Below, piece after piece: positions 51,501-57,555 of a DNA stretch of 64,000 nucleotides. The DNA lies in assembly GCF_021462225.1 (NCBI RefSeq), contig NC_061817.1:9025327-9089326 (forward strand). Direction: 5' to 3'. Position numbers and translations under genes: made by a program. The notes under the pieces are model-generated. The model searched no databases. It was not told the origin of the DNA and saw only the letters and a program-made list of their open reading frames with translations. The stretch comes from Girardinichthys multiradiatus. Its lineage: Eukaryota > Chordata > Actinopteri > Cyprinodontiformes > Goodeidae. Positions within the stretch are counted from its first letter, which is position 1, and each line of letters starts with the position of its first letter.

Positions 51501-53142
51501 GGGTTGTTTTTGAAGAAAACAAGTTTATATTAACATTTTTTTTTATTGTTGACAGTTCAATTACTGATTTCCTAAAGAAAGATATTTTGCCATTTGTAGT
51601 TCTTCATTGAAAAAAAAAAACAGTTAATCTGTACAGGCAAGTCAGAGCCTTACATAAAACCAGGGAATGGCTACAAAATCTGTGATTGGTGGATGCTGAA
51701 AATGATCTTTGCTTAGCTTTTTTTCTCCCTCTGTTGGGTTCAGTTTTAATCTATAGAGCCCTACTCCACAGCTTACAGGATTTGGTAGCTGATGCTTTGG
51801 GAAAAAGGTTTGATCTTTCATCATCTGGCCTTTCCTAACAAAGAAAGCTCTGAGAGGTTGCTTTTCATCTGACCTGCCTTCCTTATGTGCTTAGAAATGA
51901 AAAAGATTATATATATATATACACACATACACTCACCGGCCACTATATTAGGTACACCTGTCCAACTGCTTGTTAAAGCAAATTTCTAATCAGCCAATCA
52001 CATGGCAGCAACTCAATGCTTTTAGGCATTTCACTTTGACTGCATCTAACAAGCTTTCTCTGCGACTTCTTCTGTCAGAGCAAACATTGTGCTAGATATT
52101 ATCCTCTGATGAAAGATCTGTTCTGTACAAGTCACACTTGACTTCTTTTTCTCAGGTACTTCACTCCAAGTGGGGGAAAAATGAAAAAGATGTGACAACA
52201 AGAGAAGTTAAAGCGACTCAGCCTAAGCCATCAGAGACGAGGAACAACACTGAATCAGTGGGAGACAATGAACAGAAGAGTCTCAGATCAGTGGAGAGAG
52301 GGAGAGACAGGAACAGGGTGGCCGTGGGAGGCAGAGACCAGGAGAAGGAAAGAAACTCTGCTTCATCGGGGTCATACTCTACTGTGGCTCCCTCTTGTGA
52401 CAGTGAGAGAGAGAGGGACAAAGAGAGAACAAGGGAAAACGAAAGACGAAGAGAGAGTGAGAGGTCAAAGCAAGGAATGAGGGAAGAGGAAAGGAGAGAC
52501 TGGGATGCCCCAGTGTCAAAGAGAAATTTGTCCTCGTCTCACTCATCTCATTTGTCAGTTTCAAACAATACAGAGAACAGAGGACTGCTAAGAGAGAGTG
52601 TCCAGAGCTTTTCAAGTCACAGCAGAAAATCCTCCAGATATACCTATATGCCTGATCAAAATGCAGCCAAGAGACACAGAGATGCATCCCTGGACTTTAA
52701 TAGTAAAGACAAAGACCACTTTGACTATAGTTATCACCGTCCAGCAGCAGACTACGGTTATAAAGATCGACCTGCAGGGACTCAACACTCACCACCTGCT
52801 TACAGCTACTGTAGGGACAGAGGCACGCACTCCTTCGAGCCACCGGCCGGCTCTCAGAGAGGCCTAATCGACTGGGAATTAATGCAAAACAAAAACAGAA
52901 CTGAGAGCAGGGTACAGAAAGAAGAGAAGCCAGGAAAGGAGAGGAAAACTTTAGGAGATGGCAAAAGGGAGAGAGAATATTCTGAGGTGGTGGGTGGGCG
53001 AGAAAGTGGGAGTCAGGAGGAAAGGGCCCAAAGACTAGATGAGCGACGTAGATCCAGCAGCAGTAGCAGCAGCAGCGTCCGTTCATCTGCCAGCCGCAGG
53101 AGCAGCAGGGATGAACAGAGAGAAGGTAAAGAAGCATACTGA
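31732..53142 (+). CDS. rbbp6: E3 ubiquitin-protein ligase RBBP6 (19 coding exons, 1676 residues)
   Basis: Known family role: RBBP6 is a nuclear RING-type ubiquitin ligase linked to p53, Rb and YBX1, and a core pre-mRNA 3'-end processing factor related to yeast Mpe1. Visible domains: DWNN ubiquitin-like fold (residues 1 to about 80, MAHIHYKFSSKLSYDTV), CCHC zinc knuckle CYRCGNTGHHIRNC (165-178), RING CLICRDLLSDAVVIPCCGNS to CPTC (260-300), proline-rich segment (about 525-590), RS-rich segment (606-665), WKKEYQEWYKKYF (about 751-763), and a long Lys/Glu/Ser tail with SKWGKNEKD near the region binding p53 in human. Nineteen exons totalling 5031 bp stay in phase. Human RBBP6 has 1792 residues. 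The start has a strong context (A at -3, G at +4). The linker before the zinc knuckle is shorter and more diverged than in human, so this may be a teleost duplicate. Confidence 0.95.
31898..33190 (+). other. rbbp6: rbbp6 intron 1, 5' part
   Basis: It contains A-rich tracts at 31900-31915 and 32237-32254. A family C Tc1-type terminus lies at about 32765-32822 (AAGTTCAAGGGGTATGATTA, then CAAAGGCACTGTA). Nothing coding is visible. Confidence 0.6.
33191..34450 (-). mobile_element. Nearly intact Tc1/mariner transposon, DD36E type
   Basis: The 1260-bp element is bounded by perfect 31-bp terminal inverted repeats (33191-33221 and 34420-34450, beginning CAGGGGTTGGACAATGAAAC). TA dinucleotides flank it at 33189-33190 and 34451-34452, the Tc1/mariner target. 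It encodes a single transposase on the minus strand. The match of both ends and the near-complete reading frame suggest a young insertion. It lies in rbbp6 intron 1, antisense to the gene. Confidence 0.93.
33315..34275 (-). pseudogene. Tc1/mariner transposase, one frameshift
   Basis: Known role: cut-and-paste transposase acting on the flanking inverted repeats. The N-terminal frame (34275 down to 34039) starts MGDIPEFKRGQIVGARLAG and has the helix-turn-helix DNA-binding region. The C-terminal frame (34058 down to 33315) has the catalytic segment VLFSDEST, the GGGSVMVW motif, YQDDNAPIH and SPDLNIIEPLW. There are 36 residues between the second Asp and the Glu, so the triad is DD36E rather than the DD34E of Sleeping Beauty-type elements. 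The frames are offset by one base at a T7 run (34044-34050), the only lesion I see across about 319 codons. A sequencing error is possible. Confidence 0.88.
34625..34930 (+). mobile_element. Diverged SINE-like repeat
   Basis: It starts GGGCTGCGTAGTGGTACTGC with a B-box-like GGTTCCAGTCC nearby, then has TGGCTTCCTCCCACAGTCCA and GATGGACTGGCGACCTGTCC. It ends with CGGGTATAGACGATGGAT. The order is that of the minus strand of the 27429-27791 element, so this copy lies in the opposite orientation, with the same kind of head and a GATGGAT-like tail. Confidence 0.55.
35030..35800. mobile_element. Unclassified repeat in rbbp6 intron 1
   Basis: The segment includes AAAATTCACATTCTCAAAAT near 35221 and a G/A-rich part at 35440-35660, which resemble common teleost repeats of DNA-transposon type. 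No ends or transposase motif could be fixed. Confidence 0.3.
36077..36179 (+). CDS. rbbp6: rbbp6 exon 2
   Basis: Codes for residues 56-89 with FTEDGVHIPKGSSVIVRRIP, the end of the DWNN domain. The acceptor is CCCTCAG and the donor GTAAGT. Reading through the donor meets TAA at once. Confidence 0.95.
36182..37412 (+). other. rbbp6: rbbp6 intron 2
   Basis: A 1.2-kb intron with no recognised repeat or exon-like segment. The acceptor tract is TTCTGTCTTTCAG. Confidence 0.6.
37413..37461 (+). CDS. rbbp6: rbbp6 exon 3 (49 bp)
   Basis: A small exon completing a Lys codon and adding ERSDVHIPNAFGSHRK, ending residue 106. The acceptor is CTTTCAG and the donor GTAGGT, with a weak A at -1. It replaces the human linker after DWNN without clear similarity. 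Placement rests on splice sites and phase. Confidence 0.8.
37462..37494 (+). other. rbbp6: Possible read-through end of a short DWNN-only rbbp6 isoform
   Basis: If exon 3 is not spliced, ten more codons (VGSPAHILNQ) follow and then TAA at 37492-37494. This gives a 116-residue protein made almost entirely of the DWNN domain. See the polyadenylation signal at 38321. Confidence 0.35.
38321..38326 (+). promoter_or_regulatory. rbbp6: Intronic polyadenylation signal candidate in rbbp6 intron 3
   Basis: AATAAA followed about 20-30 bp later by a GT-rich stretch (TTTGTGTGACGTTCCGAGTG), the standard layout of a cleavage site. It lies 0.8 kb after the read-through stop and could end a DWNN-only transcript. 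Confidence 0.4.
38535..39085 (-). mobile_element. Tc1-type transposon remnant (family C)
   Basis: The left end reads AGTGGCTTGCAGAGGTATTC with ATACC, the family C terminus. Inside are CAGCATGATGCTGCCACCAC, CTCCTCCAGAGTTACCTCTT, AAGCTTGGGATATTCTTTAA and TTCACAGAACAGCAGGT near the far side. The transposase is antisense and degraded. It lies in rbbp6 intron 3. Confidence 0.6.
39492..39531. repeat. (TA)n microsatellite
   Basis: About 20 uninterrupted TA units followed by ACACACACTCACAC, in rbbp6 intron 3. Confidence 0.95.
39711..39752. repeat. Repeat tail, left member of an inverted pair
   Basis: AATTCAATTCAAAGGTCCGT followed by TATTAATCCCAAAGGAAATT. It is the inverse of the sequence at 41300-41345. 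Both resemble a LINE/SINE 3' tail common in teleosts. Confidence 0.6.
39830..39874 (+). CDS. rbbp6: rbbp6 exon 4 (45 bp)
   Basis: Codes for ISDSSSTRALWFFSK (residues 107-121), matching in position the human ID-DSS-ASISLAQLTK segment. Both ends are phase 0, so the exon could be skipped in frame. The acceptor follows a long T tract. Confidence 0.88.
39990..40078 (+). CDS. rbbp6: rbbp6 exon 5
   Basis: Codes for MQLANLAEADVSEEDKIRVM and onward to CEMMK; the human gene has ANLAEANASEEDKIKAMM here. Two in-frame acceptors 6 bp apart (AG at 39988-39989 and 39994-39995) are possible. The second gives K-L-ANLAEA, closer to human. Confidence 0.9.
40207..40291 (+). CDS. rbbp6: rbbp6 exon 6 (zinc knuckle)
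   Basis: Codes for NSKLGPVLPENYTCYRCGNT and GHHIRNCP, with the full C-x2-C-x4-H-x4-C zinc knuckle. The flanking donor is GTGAGT. The segment human RBBP6 has before the knuckle (YDPINYMKKPLGPPPP) is shortened. Confidence 0.96.
40292..42394 (+). other. rbbp6: rbbp6 intron 6
   Basis: This 2.1-kb intron holds an AT-rich GATTAATCGATTATTG segment near 41007-41075 and a palindromic AT region at 41400-41470. These resemble hAT-type non-autonomous ends, but no complete element could be drawn. An inverted repeat tail is at 41300-41345. Confidence 0.5.
41300..41345. repeat. Repeat tail, right member of an inverted pair
   Basis: AATTTCCCTTTGGGATTGAT followed by a stretch ending GAATTTGAATTGAATT, inverse to 39711-39752. 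Confidence 0.6.
42395..42534 (+). CDS. rbbp6: rbbp6 exon 7
   Basis: Codes for residues 180-225 including RIKKSTGIPRSFMVEVDDPN and GRYAIPAID, strongly conserved with human between the zinc knuckle and the RING. Donor GTAAGT. Confidence 0.96.
42665..42837 (+). CDS. rbbp6: rbbp6 exon 8 (RING, first part)
   Basis: Codes for EAYAVGKKEKPPF, a short acidic linker and PIPDELLCLICRDLL, then DAVVIPCCGNSYCDD. It carries most RING cysteines. The codon for Cys284 is split across the donor GTGAGT. Confidence 0.97.
42850..42877. repeat. (CA)n microsatellite
   Basis: Fourteen CA units 12 bp after the exon 8 donor, in rbbp6 intron 8. Confidence 0.95.
43017..43120 (+). CDS. rbbp6: rbbp6 exon 9 (RING, second part)
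   Basis: Codes for CIRTTLLESEDHLCPTCGQS then DVSPDTLIANKFIRQ. It supplies the last zinc ligands (Cys297, Cys300) and the conserved helix after the RING. Confidence 0.97.
43250..43420 (+). CDS. rbbp6: rbbp6 exon 10
   Basis: Starts AVNNFKKDLG, as in human AVNNFKNETG, then diverges into a Ser/Pro/Gln-rich segment. It is 171 bp, phase 0 at both ends. Confidence 0.92.
43564..43718 (+). CDS. rbbp6: rbbp6 exon 11
   Basis: Codes for a low-complexity Pro/Ser segment (ESLVNKPKPKPSPSLPQSTD onward). Identified by splice sites (TATCAG and GTATGT) and phase, not by similarity. Confidence 0.82.
43719..45174 (+). other. rbbp6: rbbp6 intron 11 with an unclassified DNA-transposon remnant
   Basis: The part from about 44390 to 45075 resembles a degraded DNA transposon. 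Its end (ATTTATTAAACATTAATATC, CACTGAATAAATGTTCTGTA, ATTGAAGGTTGTATTTTCCT) is of a type seen in many fish repeats. No transposase domain can be read. T-rich runs lie at 43880-43905. Confidence 0.4.
45175..45277 (+). CDS. rbbp6: rbbp6 exon 12
   Basis: Codes for EELEKTHDSLETVAPSDLVS through to QLISQ. Acceptor TTTTTTCTCAG, donor GTGAGG. Assigned by splice sites and phase; weakly conserved. Confidence 0.82.
45354..45420 (+). CDS. rbbp6: rbbp6 exon 13
   Basis: A 67-bp exon coding VNSMEGTEQLQTDCVNQRQS and SS. Acceptor CTGTTCAG, donor GTCAGT. Assigned by splice sites and phase. Confidence 0.75.
45588..45627 (+). CDS. rbbp6: rbbp6 exon 14 (40 bp)
   Basis: A micro-exon coding STTRPSRSSSRD between TCCACAG and GTATGG. 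Both flanking codons are split and join correctly to exons 13 and 15. Confidence 0.75.
45718..46044 (+). CDS. rbbp6: rbbp6 exon 15 (proline-rich)
   Basis: Codes for a Ser- and Pro-rich segment with PTTPLPLFPSPPF, SSYFPGYPPTTPTWKLPIPP and PKEWYRFQRKKKE. It matches in style the human proline-rich region followed by EEFYREQRRLKEEEKKK. The exon is 327 bp with phase 2 at both ends. Confidence 0.9.
46511..46627 (+). CDS. rbbp6: rbbp6 exon 16 (RS-rich)
   Basis: Codes for SPHKRSVSHSVSKSSKSKSS then RSYSGSSSRSGSRSRSRSR. It is the RS domain typical of RBBP6 and splicing or 3'-processing proteins. The exon is 117 bp, phase 2 at both ends. Confidence 0.93.
46628..47270 (+). other. rbbp6: rbbp6 intron 16
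   Basis: A 643-bp intron with a T13 run at 47105-47117 and an A11 run near 47138. No other feature. An upstream ATG at 47164 is in frame with exon 17 but lies in the intron. Confidence 0.6.
47271..49280 (+). CDS. rbbp6: rbbp6 exon 17 (2010 bp)
   Basis: Codes for residues about 645-1315. It starts with more RS sequence (HRSPNTNHRD, YKRSRSPMPS), then ERQCYLQWKKEYQEWYKKYF matching human ER-REWERKYREWYEKYY. A proline run follows (about 775-783), then a long Lys/Glu/Ser-rich disordered part. Donor GTCAGA at 49281; without splicing the frame would end at 49311. Phase 2 at both ends. Confidence 0.94.
49390..50772. mobile_element. Non-autonomous DNA transposon with family C-type ends
   Basis: TTTTCGCATTTTGTCACATT near 49399 is mirrored at 50726-50772 by AATGTGGAAAAGTTTAAGGG with GTGTAAATATTTTTGCAGGG. 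Internally, 49500-49685 holds a piece (ATTGCTCGCATTGTGTCGTT, ATACTGAGCATGCATGTAGC) resembling another common teleost repeat. No transposase is visible. It fills most of rbbp6 intron 17. Confidence 0.5.
50862..50961 (+). CDS. rbbp6: rbbp6 exon 18
   Basis: Codes for SDTEGRQEMTAGGKLLEDLS then KGRAKVSQTEPTQ. The acceptor is a NAGNAG (CAGCAG, 50859-50864); use of the second site drops one Ser. Donor GTAATA. Confidence 0.86.
50962..52155 (+). other. rbbp6: rbbp6 intron 18
   Basis: Contains a TA/CA stretch at 51909-51930 and a transposon-end fragment at 51931-52040. Acceptor TTCTTTTTCTCAG. Confidence 0.6.
51931..52040. mobile_element. Transposon terminal fragment
   Basis: ACTCACCGGCCACTATATTA, GGTACACCTGTCCAACTGCT and CCAATCACATGGCAGCAACT form the terminal part of a very common teleost DNA transposon as I remember it. 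The rest is missing. Confidence 0.55.
52156..53142 (+). CDS. rbbp6: rbbp6 exon 19 (last coding exon)
   Basis: Starts VLHSKWGKNEKDVTTREVKA, matching human VPQSKWDKDD-FESEEEDVK. It continues with Arg/Glu/Ser-rich sequence and ends SRRSSRDEQREGKEAY at TGA 53140-53142. The Lys/His-rich C-terminus of human RBBP6 is not seen in this frame; a basic sequence follows in the +1 frame. Confidence 0.92.
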   Translation, partial: VLHSKWGKNEKDVTTREVKATQPKPSETRNNTESVGDNEQKSLRSVERGRDRNRVAVGGRDQEKERNSASSGSYSTVAPSCDSERERDKERTRENERRRESERSKQGMREEERRDWDAPVSKRNLSSSHSSHLSVSNNTENRGLLRESVQSFSSHSRKSSRYTYMPDQNAAKRHRDASLDFNSKDKDHFDYSYHRPAADYGYKDRPAGTQHSPPAYSYCRDRGTHSFEPPAGSQRGLIDWELMQNKNRTESRVQKEEKPGKERKTLGDGKREREYSEVVGGRESGSQEERAQRLDERRRSSSSSSSSVRSSASRRSSRDEQREGKEAY

Positions 53143-53840
53143 TAGAAAAAGGACAGGCCACACCAGAGCTGCACAAAAAAGTCTTCAAGCAGCAAACGTA
53201 GGACGTATGGAGAAGAGTTGCTGCTCTGTTACATTTTCTTTACTGTGAGACAAAAATACTTGAATGTTTTCCTTTCCTGACCAAAAAGGTGTCTGGGTTT
53301 ATTGCAATAATTGTTTTTTTTTTATTATTCCAGGGTACTTTCTGTATCACATTAATATTGTCATATCTGACATGCATCAACCCAAAAGGCTTGCTAAAAA
53401 GTTGTGAAGGAAAGCACTTTAAACACAATACAAAAACAAATGTGTGCAAAATCAAATGTCAAGGCTCAGAATGTTTTTGAATAATTTTAAGTTGGTTGCT
53501 TATGCACATGCTTGACACACTGAAAACCACCAGCAGCTGCATTACGTATGAACAGAACCTGTTACACCTGAAATGAATGAGATCATCCTCTGACAGGAAA
53601 TGAGTCAGGAATTTAATTTGCCTCACACGGGGGTGCCAGTAGAGGATTCCTAAAGAGAAGCTGTGATTGATTCAGAACAGATACTGTGAATATTTATGAT
53701 TTCCACACTCTGTGTTGTTTTTTGTTTCTTTTTAATTTTGTAAATGTTAAAGATTGCTGCTGAGTTGATTATTTACAAGAGAAAGGTCTGATATTTCCTG
53801 TTTGGAGGAAATAAAAAAAAAGGAACCATACTTGCAATAT
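53143..53840 (+). other. rbbp6: Probable rbbp6 3' UTR
   Basis: Non-coding DNA from the stop to just beyond AATAAA at 53810. It contains TTTTTTTTTTATTATTCCAG at 53314-53333, which looks like a splice acceptor, so an extra terminal exon cannot be fully excluded. Confidence 0.6.
53810..53815 (+). terminator. rbbp6: rbbp6 polyadenylation signal
   Basis: AATAAA 667 bp after the stop, followed about 25-45 bp later by T/G-rich TATTGTTTTATTTGTTTTTA. This is the best transcript end after rbbp6. Confidence 0.65.
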
Positions 53841-54000
53841 TGTTTTATTTGTTTTTAATTCTTGAGTCGTTTTTATCAGTTAGCAAATTGGTAAACAGGA
53901 CATTTTATAATAAAACATTTGTTACAGTACACATTTAGTTTATGTACCCTAAAGTTTAAATATTTATAAAATTATAAAATCAAAATTGTATTTTACAATG

Positions 54001-55270
54001 AATTCAATCCAATCCAGCTTTATTTATAAAGCACTTTACACTACCACAAGGACCAAACTGTTGTACAGAATACATAAGAACATTAAAATTACAAATGCCA
54101 TTACACATACACAGAATACAAACATTTTAAGTACTTAAAAAAAACACACCACCAGTCATGCAGTGAAAACTAACCTAAACAACTTTAAAATGAATCCAAA
54201 AGCATATAGGCAGCCAGTGGAGTGAGACAAAAATGGGAGAAATGTGCTCATATTTGCGATTACAAGAGAAGAGATGTGCTATGGCATTTTGTTCTCTGGA
54301 GCTGGGCAATAGAAGAACCACTAACTCCCACATAAAGTGCATTACAGTAATCCAGCCGATTAGTAATGAAGATATGGATTACTGTTCAAGTGCCTCCTAA
54401 GAAGAATGGGCTTTATTTTGGCCAACTGCCTTAAATGATAAAAAAAAAACTTGATTTCACAACTGCCCTGATCTGGCTGTCAAATTTAGGATCAGCATCC
54501 ACTTTAACTTCAAGGTTTGTAATGGCCAACTTATACTGGGCCAAAAAACCAAACTTAGTAGTAGGAGTCTTAGCTGTGTCATTAAAACCATGACTACGGT
54601 TTTACTCTCATTGAACTTTAAAAAGTTGAGCCATCCAGGTCTTTTAGTCTTCAAGACATTTTAGCTGCAGTTTACATCTTTCTTTTTAAGCAGAATATAA
54701 ATCTATCATCAGCTGAACAGCGGAACGGAACATTCTGCTTCCTCAATACGGAGCCAAGCAGCAAAAAGAAGGTGCCCCAAAACTGAGGCCTCTGGCACTA
54801 CCAAATGATAGAGGATGATACGTGGCCAGTGGCTACCAAGGTTAACACGAAAGGTTCGATTTTCCTAGTATGATCTGAACCAGTCGATTAGTGTGTCCCT
54901 GATGATAACCCACTTACAAAAACAAGAGAGTAACATTTTTCAAATCCAAAAGGACAGAAACAACAGTCACCAGAATCAGTTGCTAAAAATACATCATTAA
55001 AAACTTTTAAAAGAGCTAATTTGATGCTGTGTAAAGTTTTAAAACCACATTGGAAAACCTTAAATATTGTGCTCTTCCAAAAAGGCCATTAACTAATCAT
55101 AAACCACCTTCTTGATAATTTTAGAAATGAAGAATAGCTTAGAAACTGGCCTATAGTTAGCAAAAGCTGGGATCTACAGCAGGTTTTTTTAGAAAAAGGG
55201 TTGAACAACAGCATGCTTTAAACTTTACACAAACTGCTGTTAGCAATAGTAAGAACAAAAGCCCGCAGAG
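54001..55270 (-). mobile_element. Old dispersed repeat, about 1.2 kb
   Basis: It begins CAATCCAATCCAGCTTTATTTATAAAGCACTTTACA-like sequence at 54006 and runs with phrases such as GGCAGCCAGTGGAGTGAGAC and CATTACAGTAATCCAGCCGA. These are familiar from teleost genomes in many copies. Reading frames are too broken to assign a protein. An L2-like LINE tail abuts it at 55279. Confidence 0.5.
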
Positions 55271-55278
55271 AGGTAGAA

Positions 55279-55600
55279 GAATCAGAATCAGCTTTATTGC
55301 CAAGTTCGTACATACAAACAAGGAATTTGACTCCGGTACACTTTGCTCTTTTGTTCTGTTATTGCATTACAGAATATACATATTTACAATGTACAATATA
55401 CACATATATAATAAAAAGGTGTATTTGCAACATCTGTATGCTGTTGTTCTGTACTTTATTGAATGTTCAACAGAGAAACAGCCTGGGGGAAGAAACTGTC
55501 TCTGTGGCGGCTGGTTTTAGTAAACAGTGCTCTGTAGCGGCGGCCTGAAGGTCGGAGAAACAGCATCATGTGGAGAACCTGCAGGCTTTAAGCGACCAAC
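55279..55600 (-). mobile_element. L2-like LINE, strongly 5'-truncated (copy 3)
   Basis: It has the same 3' tail as copies 1 and 2 (AATCAGCTTTATTGCCAAGT, AACAAGGAATTTGACTCCGG). It then has the antisense end of the reading frame (AACAGCCTGGGGGAAGAAAC, TGTAGCGGCGGCCTGAAGG). Confidence 0.78.
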
Positions 55601-57339
55601 AATCTTATGTAAGGATGACAGTCACAGGCTCAGACTGGTTAACAACAGAGTAGACAACAGAGACTGATGGGTCACTACTAGCAAGTGACATTGAGGCCCT
55701 CGTTGATGTGATCCTTTCAATAAAGAAATTATGAAAAAAAAAACAAAACACCAGGATTGTGACAGGATACTATCAGAGAAAAGCTTTCTTTTGGCTTTTT
55801 TTTTTTTTTTTTTACACTTGTTTGAAAATGATGCCAGCATTCCTTTAATATTTTGTCACCTGCAGTTTGTTCTTTTTCCACTTGCTCAGCTTGACGGTGC
55901 ACCTGTCCTGTCTGGTGATTCACCCAGGGCCCCAGATTTAGTTTTAGGCTGCCTGATTTTCAGTGGAGCTACAGAGTCCAAAACTGTGACACGTAGAATA
56001 AAACCATGAGGTAAGCTCCTCAGATTCACTGCATGCTGGCTCAGGAGCGTCCCCGATCTGGTTAAAAACAGCAGGAAACTGAGCAGCAATGCAGGAGTTA
56101 AAAATGCAACAACACCAAGCCGCACTATGTGGTTTTAAGGTGGCACAGGTGCTCCTCCACTTCAGCACATCAGTCACCACGTCTGTCTGTGGGCACTTTT
56201 GCATTCTGCATTTAACACAACGTATTTCTAAAGATGTGATTAGCTTAATTAAATTGGCATGTAAATAGCTTTTTAAATGGTGCTCATTTTAAACCTTTTT
56301 GTGCTTTGATATAGAATTTGAAAAGTAATTCTGTAAATCTACTTCATAATAGATTACTATGTTTTAACAGGTTAATTAGGTAGGAAATCCTTAGCATGTT
56401 ACATTATTGCAAACTGTAAACACATTCAACTTTCCAAACGTTTATAGAATTACAGGCACTGCAAAACATTTTAGGACAAGTGAAAGGAAGTGGTAGACAA
56501 CAAACCCCTGAATGCCTAACCAACCAATGCATCAGAACAGAGACATCAGTCTAAAACCCAGAAAGCAAAGCATTCAGTTCATAAAAAAAAACTTTCTTCA
56601 GTTTCCTTTGTGCGGTGTTGCTGTCAAATTCTCAAACCTCTTAATTAATCTGAACAAATATGTAGAACAATTAGCTGCACCATATCAATAGCTTACTAGT
56701 TTCTTTTCATTTATACATTTTGTCAGCAAAGTGGAAAAATATGCATCCACTGAGCTGTTTGGTTGGAACTGTTGAGAGAAAATGTGTGAGCATGAACATG
56801 GTGAATAATCAGTTATAACTGACTTACTCTTTGGCAGTCATGTTCAGTGAACAGGCGTTTATGTGAATGATAGAGTAAGGGAGGAGGAGCCTGTTTTAAT
56901 CATATAAGAGCTAATGCTTCCTGATTGCAACCATGTACTGACTGCATAAATAGACAGCTCAGACAGAAGCAGCATAATTGGATTTTAAATGAATCCTCTG
57001 ACTGGAAAAATATAAACCAAGGAATCTTCTAGTGATCTACTATTGTATTTCTGAATCTTGGAAATGGTGCTCAGTTTGGATTTAGTCCAGAATGCATCCG
57101 ACATATGAGAATAAAACTTCTGAATGACAATTTTTTTTTCTGAGAAGATTTTTGACAGCTGGGGTAGTATTGTCAAAACATAAGCCCAGCCAAGGTATTC
57201 ATTGAGTTTTATGTGGCAGAAATGTAAATTTAAAAAAAAGATCGCTGTTCACAAGAAAAACAATCCAACATTTTAAGAGATTTAGAGACTTATCAAAAGC
57301 AACTTGCAGCTGTAGTTGCCACAAACTGTGGCTCTACAA
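55601..57339. other. Downstream DNA, nothing recognised
   Basis: Includes a T16-type run at 55797-55814 and a pyrimidine-rich stretch. No exon or named repeat found. Confidence 0.45.
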
Positions 57340-57555
57340 AAGTACTAACTTTAGGGGGGAACAGTTATGCACGCTGAAGTTTTCTGTTCTTTTGTCCTAT
57401 TTGCTTTACAAAAAAAAAAAAAAAACATCTGCAAAGTTTTTGGCGTGTTCTGTAAATGAAAAAGTGCAAACTCACAAACAACCAATTTTAATTCCGGGTT
57501 GTGAGGCAACAAAATATGAAAAAAGGAGATGAATACTTTTGTAAGGGCTATACAT
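57340..57555. mobile_element. Transposon terminal fragment (family C type)
   Basis: GAGGCAACAAAATATGAAAA with GGAGATGAATACTTTTGTAA and GGGCTATACATG forms a decayed family C right end. An A17-type run at 57409-57425 lies within it. Confidence 0.45.
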
